64,000 nt of DNA, from positions 392,001 to 456,000 of the forward strand of contig JAOTOM010005130.1 in the NCBI GenBank assembly GCA_034440615.1, read 5' to 3'. The position numbers and the translations under genes were made by a program. Shown here in pieces: positions 57,284 through 64,000 of the stretch. The notes beneath the pieces were generated by a model. That model worked only from the letters and a program-made list of their open reading frames with translations, had not been told where the DNA came from and did not search any database. This stretch comes from Ashinkailepas kermadecensis (taxonomy: Eukaryota; Arthropoda; Thecostraca; Neolepadidae). The stretch's first letter is position 1, and every line of letters begins with the position of its first letter.

Positions 57284-57306
57284 CTAAACTCCAATCCACC
57301 ACCACC

Positions 57307-57321
57307 ACAAACTCTCCAGGA
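57307..57321 (+). repeat. target-site duplication, 3' copy
   Basis: ACAAACTCTCCAGGA, identical to 54975-54989. Confidence 0.9.
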
Positions 57322-58377
57322 AGCAATTATATTATTTATATACTGATGCCCAACTAAGCAAATTTGGACACCCAGATTAGGTTTGGGGTTTTGCATAGCT
57401 CAAGCTGGTAGCATTTCACATCAAATATAAATAAATAGGAAAACCTAACACAGCTAGCAAAATATCAATGCAGAAAATAAATAACATCTGATGCAATAAC
57501 AACCAATATCCACATTCCAACTGCTGTAGATGACACTGCCCGAGATGTTATATATTCCAAATGCCGTAAGATGGCACCCTCATTCAGGGCATCAGTATGC
57601 TGTTGAGAGTGGTTGTTGCTGCATGTGTGAATTAGTGTGGGATTCAACTGGAAGCTATGCATTTGTGTTGCAAGTATATGCATGCATATTGTGTATGTAA
57701 CTACATTGTGTCCAAATTCATTAGGTTAGGCACCAGGATGTAAATAAAATATGTTTGTGTTCTCCCTAGAAAGTTTGTTCTAGATATTAATAATGGAACC
57801 ACATTCAGCTGATTATTTACCTCAACATAAGCCAATCCTCTGATCGGGATAAAATTGTGAACAGATAAAGTGGTTTGAAGCATTCATCAATCAACAATGA
57901 CACAAGTTTACATGCATTAATCAGTATTTACAACCATTCCATTCATTGTTGAATGTCAGACAGGTCAAACTTAGCTTCCCATCTTAAAGCAAAACACTAT
58001 TACAGGCAAGAGCCATACCCTGCTCATTTCATTGATGTTGCTATATTGTATGAACTCTTGGTTATAGCCACATTTAATGGCATATTATTGAGACAACAGC
58101 TGGGCTTGACTTTCTGTTGATGCTTTTTAGTCACCCTGCGAGTGTGAATAAAACAATATGAAACTGCTATTGCACTAGGCTAGTGATTGTAAGGTGCTGT
58201 TTGTCTAATGAAACTGCCATGGCCCGTTCCAGGAACAGTTGTCGTGTTCGGGAGCTGACCTGCCGGCTCGGCCGGCGCTGGCTCGTCCGCGTGTTCGGCG
58301 GCTGCTGCAGGATGCCCAAGGATGGCAGGCACGTGAGACGATTGACTATGATGCTGACTGCCTCTGGCGCTGAATGG
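57322..58377. other. non-coding, nothing recognised
   Basis: 57322-57400 continues the host sequence interrupted by LINE A and matches 58970-59030. The rest shows no motif-bearing frame. The plus-strand frame 58183-58398 is antisense to the minisatellite-derived frame. Confidence 0.45.
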
Positions 58378-58572
58378 CTCGATTGGCTCTGCCGCTGATT
58401 GGTTCTGACGCTGATTGGTTCCCATCCGCCGCTGAATGACTCGATTGGCTCTGACACTGATTGATTCTGGTGCTGATTGGCTCGATTGGCTCTGCCACTG
58501 ATTGGTTCTGATGCTGATTGGTCGCCATCCACCGCTGAATGACTCGATTGGCTCTGACGTTGATTGGTTGTC
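58378..58572. repeat. tandem repeat of CTGATTGGYTCTGAYG units
   Basis: About a dozen 15-18-base units with the invariant word GATTGG, i.e. the CCAAT box in complement. The minus strand therefore reads a periodic frame (NQSASEPI and relatives). A higher-order unit of about 110 bases is visible (58400-58500 against 58515-58572). Confidence 0.85.
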
Positions 58573-58940
58573 GGCTACCACAACTGTTTACTTGCTATGT
58601 CAGTGTCGTGTCAAAGATAGAATGTAATGCTATTTGGGATATCCAACAACATTCATGTGCTGTGCTGTGTGGTGACGCACCCGCGAGTTTTGCGAAGTCT
58701 CAGACGCCGCGAGTTTGTTTTGTAGTTACACGCGAGTTTGTGCATGTGTGAGTGTGTGGGAGGGGCTGAGGTTTGTACCAAATGAGGTGTCCAAATTCGC
58801 GATTTTAGGCATCCATACAATGATGTAAATGTAATTTCAAATTGAGATGCCTTCAAACCCCCAAGGCTCAACAACAACAATAACAAAATTGCTTTTAAAA
58901 AATGGCATTTAGTCCAGGTAAAGAATCACTTGCATGTGGC
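58573..58940. other. non-coding, nothing recognised
   Basis: No motif-bearing frame or known repeat. Confidence 0.4.
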
Positions 58941-59030
58941 TTCATTTCCATTGGCCATCACAGATTCTCCAGGAAGAGTGTGTGTTATTTACATGAGGAT
59001 GTCTAACTGCACGAATTTGAACACATGCCG
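58941..59030 (+). repeat. paralogue of the LINE A target site, without LINE
   Basis: TTCATTTCCATTGGCCATCA, then CAGATTCTCCAGGAAGAG, then TTATTTACATGAGGATGTCTAA and TTTGAACAC match the joined flanks of LINE A (54955-54989 with 57322-57375). It shows the sequence organisation expected of the site before insertion. Confidence 0.7.
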
Positions 59031-59429
59031 AAGGGTGTGACAAAGGCTGCCACTGTGCTCTTTCATGTTCTCGTTTTCAACTGATTCACACAAGTGGCCC
59101 TGCCCATTTTTTGGACCTTTGCTTCATCTTGGACTCACTTTTCATCACTGAGGATTTTCATTTATAGGACATTTCAGCAACAGAAGAATCGGAATATTCG
59201 TCGTGCAAATTTGTAACGTGATTTTGCATTCAGACTCAACCAACTGCCAGACATGTTTATCATTGTAGCAATGGAAGGTCTGACTTGAATGTTGTACCAT
59301 TAGAAGAGTGCAGTAGTGCAATCGGGGGGGCTAATGAGGCCATTTCCCACCTTCGTCGTGCTGGCCCATCTTCATTGTAGGCGCGCGAAGCGTGCCGAAT
59401 TTGGTTTCGGTTGAGCTCGATGCAGGAGT
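59031..59429. other. non-coding, nothing recognised
   Basis: No frame or repeat of note. Confidence 0.4.
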
Positions 59430-59745
59430 CACGGAGGTTTGCCGGGCCTTTCTTTGGACAGGAGGGTCACTGTGAACTGGGGAGGCACCTTGCAGCTTGA
59501 GTGTCCTTTGATGCTGGGGGACCCCTTGCAGCAGGAGTGGGCCACTTTAGCGTGGAGCCCCAAAATAATCCGTTGCGCATGGTCGTTAGTTGGTTGTGGC
59601 TTTACGGCGCTCTCAGCAGCTGAGGCTATGTGTCGTCGCCTGCCTCTCACCATGGCAGGAAGGGCGGGCACCGCGGGAAACCGAACCCCGTACCTCTGGC
59701 ATGTCACACGCTCAGCTTAGCCACTGAGCTACCGACGTCCCTACC
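59430..59745 (-). mobile_element. tRNA-headed SINE-like unit
   Basis: On the minus strand the segment 59740-59660 reads like a tRNA gene: GTCGGTAGCTCAGTGGCTAA resembles a D-arm with an A box (TAGCTCAGTGG), and 40 bases on GGGTTCGGTTTCCCG resembles a T-arm with a B box. Acceptor pairing is only partial (GGGAC with GTGCCC) and the anticodon stem is poor, so a functional tRNA is unlikely. The downstream body (to about 59430) contains GAGAGCGCCGTAAAGCCACA, like the body start of tRNA-derived SINEs. The 3' end is not certain. Confidence 0.6.
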
Positions 59746-60719
59746 GCACCGTCGTAAAAGTCTTGTTGCGCCTCTGGAAGAACTTTTCTTTTGAGAATGC
59801 TCTTGGTGTTATTTTTTATCCTAGTGATAGTGTAACGAGTGACTTCAGTTTTCTTGTTCTTGACATAAATTGTCAGTTTCCATGCTGTTGTGGACAAATC
59901 TGCATCTTGTCAATAGATACTTATGTCTGCCTGGTCAACTGTTCTCAGTGTTCTTTTGGGCTGTCCTGCTTTTGCTCAAGAGGCATCTCTTTTCACTCCC
60001 ACGAAGCAAAGCATTGCTTCATTGGTGGCATTTGATTTTGTTCATTAGCCACATTGCTACTGATAACCCCATTATTGGCTGGTCTTCATTTCCTTTCTTT
60101 CTTTCATGCTGAAAGCTTGCACCAGTCGCCCTCCTATGTGGGAGCCGTGACCCCATATAGCCGCCACATCGACACGGGACCGTGTGTTGTCGGTGTGCCA
60201 GAGCGACTGGCATAGAAGCCATTGACGTCGGTGCGGCTCGGCCGGAGTGCCACTAAACTAAAATAAACTAACCAACTGACGACTTTGGTGTAGATTGGTC
60301 AAAGCACCTTAAACTAAAATAAATTAAAATAAGCTGAAAAAAAGAAAACAAAACTGAATATACACCATCTAAGTAACTTTCGACTTTTTTTTATAATCAT
60401 CGAGGAAAGGTCATCGTGTGATTTTGATGACATAATATGTTCCTCGCCAGAGCGCTAAATGATTTAAATTGAAAGAAGATAAAATTGGCTGAAATATACT
60501 AACTGACAATATTGTTGTAGCTTGGTACCTTAAAGACCACCAGGGACACCTTAAACTAAAGACTAAAATAAACTAAAATAAGTTAAAATACATTAACTAG
60601 CTGGTGACATCGGTGTCCCTGGTGACATTGTCTGGCGTCTGATGCACCGTTCCCGGGCGGCAGGTCGTACCGGCGACGCAGCCACTCCTCCAGCGGAGAC
60701 GACTCGGGCGGCGACCGTC
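59746..60719. other. non-coding; repeated ACTAAAATAAACTAA words
   Basis: CACCTTAAACTAAAATAAAT-type segments at 60308 and 60550 and a similar tail at 60250 suggest short A-rich tails of related retroposons. 60120-60245 is GC-rich and may be another SINE head, not classifiable. Confidence 0.4.
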
Positions 60720-61332
60720 GCAAACGGTCTGGCAGGTCAGGCCACAGTGTCCAATGGTCATATGATCCAAGTCAGGTCACAGTGTCCAATAGTCATATTA
60801 TCCAGGTCATGTCGCGGTGTCCAACGCTGACCCTGACACATGGCCGAGTAGGTCGGGCCACTGTGTCCAATGGTAATTTGGTCCAGATCAAGTCACAGTG
60901 TCCAGTACTGACTGTCACACGGCCCAGGAGGTCAGACCACTGTGTCCAATGGTCATATGATCCAGGTCAGGTCACGGTGTCCAATACTGAACCTGTCGCG
61001 CGACCCTGGTGGTCAGGTCACGATGTTCTACGCTAACACTCGTATGGCTCAGCAGGTCAAGTCATGGCGTCCAATACTAACATTGTCACATGGTCCAGGT
61101 CAGGTCACGCCGTCCATTACCGACCCTGTCACATGGTTCAGCAGGTCAGGTCACGGTGTCATACTGACCTGGTCACATGGTGCTGGAGGTTAGGCAATCG
61201 TGTCAAATACTGACTGTCACACAATCCTTGAGGACAGGTCACAGTGTCCAATACTGACCTTGCCATTTGGTCCAGGTCAGGCCATGGTGTTCTATACTGA
61301 CATTGTCAAATAGTTCAGGTTAGGCCAGTGTT
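60720..61332. repeat. minisatellite of ~36- and ~45-bp units rich in GGTCA
   Basis: About fourteen units of the form GGTCAGGTCACAGTGTCCAA followed either by TGGTCATATGATCCA (short class) or TACTGACCCTGTCACATGGTCCA (long class). Units diverge by roughly one base in six. Each unit supplies an AGGTCAGGTCA direct repeat. The periodic plus-strand frames here are a product of the array. Confidence 0.9.
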
Positions 61333-62084
61333 GGATTTTCACTTCTGGGTCTTGGACTGAGAATGTATAATTATTGGGTTCGGTAAAATATCGGAGTGTA
61401 TGACATCGAGAAGCCATATAATAGTGTATAAATTTCCATAAACAAGAGTGCATAAATTTGCCGATATTGAATAAATAACATGAAGTCATATACCACGGCT
61501 CATTTTTCCATGCATTGAAATAGTACACGGTTTTCCCCAAATCGTAGTGACAGGTGAAAGGGAGTGCACAATTCCAACCTACTATCCATATGCAAGAAGG
61601 CACTCACTCACGAACACCACTCAAACGCTCCTGTAGTGTATATGTAGTGTCCGCCTGGAGGACTGGCTGATTAAGCCACAAATGTCTTAATTTGGAATCC
61701 CAGCACCACTCTGCTCCACCATCAGGTCATCTGCACCTTTCCAAGATCTGGTAAAGCTCGTCCACAGCCAAGGCAGGAAGTTCTTTGCTATGGTGTATTA
61801 TTTTATTTTTCCTGCGATGTCATGGACAAAAAATTTGTTTTGGATGATTCTGGTATTCTGGTTAGGTCCAATTATACTATGAATCATAATATATTTTATA
61901 TATTATGCTAGGTTCTTAGTCTAGGTTAGGTCATTCTGTAAAAGAAAAAATTATTTATCTATTCATATGTAATTATATATGCAAAATAAAGTATATATTA
62001 CAATCTAGGTAAAATGTGTTTCAATTTTAATTTCAATTCTCCTTCAATTTGTAAAAAGAAATGCATGGAATCTTAATGTAAAAA
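61333..62084. other. non-coding; partial dispersed repeat at 61765-61945
   Basis: 61765-61945 is an inverted partial copy of the family at 53456-53940 (AGGCAGGAAGTTCTTTGC, ATGGTGTATTATTTTATTTT, TTAGTCTAGGTTAGG). The rest shows nothing. Confidence 0.55.
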
Positions 62085-62490
62085 TAAGATGCAAACACTC
62101 ATTTTTCTGCAAATGATTACTTTTCAGTTGGCAAACAAATACATGATCATTATCTTCATGCTGCACATATAGCACATTGTGTATTATTATCTGTACCCGG
62201 TGTGTCAGACGTGATAAAGAAGTTGAACACTTCATACACTCAATTTAATACCGACATCAAAGACCTTATGTTTCTGCCTTAATTCAACATTGATTTCCGA
62301 GAATGAATACTTGCAATCCGCAGCCAATGCAGGAAGTTCCTTGCAATGATGTATTATTTTATTTTTCATATGCTTGTCATGGCCCAACAATTTGCTTTGG
62401 ACAATTCTAGTTTCCCAGTTAGGTTTGGTTATATATTACCATATAATATACTTAATATATTACACTGTTATCTTAGTCTAGGTTAGGTTA
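62085..62490 (-). repeat. dispersed ~480-bp family, copy b
   Basis: Reverse orientation of copy a and especially close to 63060-63340. Landmarks in complement: GCAAGGAACTTCCTGCATTG, GCAGAAACATAAGG, GTATGAAGTGTTCAA, TTTGCCAACTGAAAAGTAAT. Forms the left arm of a local inverted repeat with copy c. Confidence 0.8.
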
Positions 62491-62570
62491 TTTTCATATT
62501 ATGTATATATTCATATGTAATTTTTGAAGTCTTCACCATAAGTAGGCCATGTACTGCTTTCACGTCCTGT

Positions 62571-62640
62571 CGGTTATTCGGGTTTTATGGCACATCAACT
62601 GCATTGGTTATACAGCACCCATAACTTGCATGTCCTCATT
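62571..62640 (-). repeat. LINE 3'-tail hairpin copy
   Basis: GGTTATTCGGGTTTTATGGC followed by ACATCAACTGCATTGGTTATACAGCACCCATAA-type sequence; nearly identical to 63371-63430. It lies in the spacer of the inverted repeat formed by copies b and c. Confidence 0.65.
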
Positions 62641-62754
62641 TCCGGTCACATTGTATATATCTGCATAGGTAAGTTTAGTAATAATATCTACTAAACTTCC
62701 AAGGATGTGGTGATTCTCCAGTATATGCAGTGTAAGAATGGCAGAGAACGTAGC

Positions 62755-63340
62755 ATGATATAAAATATTTTATGTCATATTATAATCTAACCTAACAGGA
62801 CAACCAGAATCATCCAAAATAATTTTTCGGCCATCAGCAAATTTTTTAAAAAATACAGCATCGCAAGGACCTTCCGGTCTTGGCCGAGGACGCATGTGGT
62901 TCTCGGAAATAAATGTCAAATTAAGGCAGAAACATGAGGTGAAGTTAGGTTCTGTAAGTTAGATGGCAGATTATTAAATTGATTGCATGAAGTGTTGAAT
63001 TCTTCTTTATCAAGTCTAACACAAATAATATATGCATAAAATAATTAATATAATATATGCAAAATAAAATAATACAGCATCACAAGGAACTTCCAGCCTT
63101 GGCTGCGAACACATCAGGTTGCAAGTATTCATTCTTGGAAATGAATGTCCAATTAAAGCAGAAACATTAGGATTTTGATGTCGGAGTATTAAATTGAGTG
63201 CATGAAGTGTTTATTTTTTAAACATGTCTGACACACCAGGTATGGATAGTTATACATGTGCTATATTGCAGTGAAGATTATGATCAGGTATTTGTTTGCC
63301 AACTCAAACGTAATCATTTGCAGAGAAAATTAGTTGTCTA
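62755..63340 (+). repeat. dispersed ~480-bp family, copy c (two tandem parts)
   Basis: 62785-63030 and 63060-63340 each repeat the AAGGAACTTCC...GCAGAAACAT...GCATGAAGTGTT succession, so the copy is a partial tandem duplication. The second part is the closest match to copy b. Confidence 0.8.
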
Positions 63341-63370
63341 ATCATCATTTTTGTTAAAACCCTGTATTAG

Positions 63371-63430
63371 TTAGTTAGTTATTTGGGTTTTAGGGCACAT
63401 CAACTGCATTGGTTATACAGCGCCCATAAA
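63371..63430 (-). repeat. LINE 3'-tail hairpin copy
   Basis: GTTAGTTAGTTATTTGGGTT, then a GGGCAC...GCGCCC hairpin-like sequence matching the LINE A 3' end in complement. The leading (GTTA)n is, on the other strand, a (TAAC)n tail. Confidence 0.65.
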
Positions 63431-64000
63431 AACCCTGTATTAAAATGTATTCAAAAAGTTAGTCCAATTTTACCCAGGTCAACATTTACTGGCAGGGGAA
63501 ATGGGATATCCAAACACTTCGATTTCTTGTTTTTTTTGCTGGTTATTGAAGTCCTGAAATTGTTCGTCGGGGCCATCATTTTTTCATATTCGCCTCCAAT
63601 CCTACACAGCTTCTGCTGTGCTACAGTGGCTTACAAAATTATTACGCTCTCTTTGCATGACGATCAAGCAAGGCTTACAATTAAAAAAAAAAAAATTGGG
63701 TCTTAAATGTCTATGCCATTGGAGTATCAAGTTATCAACCCATGTGACAAGGCATGTGGTAATAGAAACCACCACTAACCTGTCCAGGTCATTTGCATTG
63801 CGTTCACCATGTCACGATTGACAACAAAGAGCTTGCCCTGGGAGAGAACAAAGAGCTACACTACCATCTCTTCGCAACTCCAGACTAACGAGAATAACTG
63901 GAATTTACAACGCTAACAGTTAACACAATACGGCCACTACCCGAACTATCACATCAGTAGCAACCGCTTTTCTTTCAATTCGCAACCAGACAAAAAAAAT
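63431..64000. other. non-coding, nothing recognised
   Basis: No motif-bearing frame. An A12 run at 63684-63695 and an A8 run at the right edge. Confidence 0.4.

Larger units (their letters stand above)
54990..57306 (+). mobile_element. young 5'-truncated LINE (LINE A)
   Basis: 2317 bases between perfect 15-base target duplications. The 5' end cuts into the RT gene, the usual outcome of incomplete target-primed reverse transcription. The 3' end has a hairpin (57251-57283) and a short ACC/CCA-rich tail (57294-57306). The coding frame has no defect, so the insertion is recent. RT plus RNase H plus a C-terminal Cys/His motif places it in the I/Jockey-related LINEs with RNase H. Confidence 0.93.

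Noticed and set aside
59660..59740. A genuine tRNA gene on the minus strand
   Set aside because: A and B boxes are present but the acceptor and anticodon stems do not pair well, and the sequence continues into a SINE-like body.
60720..61332. CRISPR-like array
   Set aside because: Units are directly adjacent, divergent and lack unique spacers; the window is eukaryotic.

Overview
The window is repeat-rich eukaryotic DNA, almost certainly arthropod. Short TTAGG/AACCT-type blocks (the arthropod telomeric motif) recur at 52.8, 53.5, 61.9, 62.4 and 62.8 kb, and the retroelement families seen are typical of crustacean, tick or spider genomes; the species cannot be told from the sequence. I find no conventional host gene. 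Essentially every convincing open reading frame belongs to a transposable element, and many other open frames are shadows or chance.

Layout. 0-1.1 kb: a minus-strand LINE ORF1 (coiled coil plus SGNH-esterase domain) running off the left edge. 2.58-6.42 kb: a DNA transposon with ~480-bp imperfect terminal inverted repeats, inserted in a (TA)n tract, carrying one long transposase-like frame broken by a single in-frame stop. 6.5-7.4, 16.8-17.6 and 45.3-46.2 kb: three copies of a TTAA-flanked non-autonomous element. 7.4-21 kb: mostly non-coding, with short tandem repeats. 21.0-23.5 and 47.5-49.7 kb: two copies of a 2.2-2.5 kb array of degenerate ~21-bp units, which keep reading frame and so generate heptad-periodic open frames. 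19.9-20.4 and 26.4-26.8 kb: an inverted pair of GC-rich repeats. 27.84-37.26 kb: a decayed minus-strand Ty3/gypsy-like LTR retrotransposon (gag, protease, RT, RNase H, integrase) whose integrase is split by a 925-bp non-autonomous element and whose 3' LTR is truncated. 39.3-47.4 kb: a decayed I/Jockey-like LINE (zinc-knuckle ORF1, endonuclease, RT, start of RNase H) split by a ~3.2 kb island of nested elements. 51.2-52.3 kb: a CR1-like LINE 3' end with iterated tails. 54.99-57.31 kb: a young 5'-truncated LINE with an intact RT-RNase H frame, a perfect 15-bp target-site duplication, and a related unfilled site at 58.95 kb. 58-64 kb: minisatellites, a tRNA-headed SINE-like unit and a dispersed repeat family with a local inverted pair.

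The parts work together as layers of transposition rather than as a pathway: autonomous elements (LINEs, gypsy, the long-TIR transposon) are interrupted by non-autonomous ones, and several short repeats carry the same 3' hairpin as the young LINE, suggesting they use or derive from its machinery. The most novel-looking items are the long-TIR transposon with an unplaced DDE-like transposase, and the 21-bp array family with its conserved internal core and transposon-like caps.
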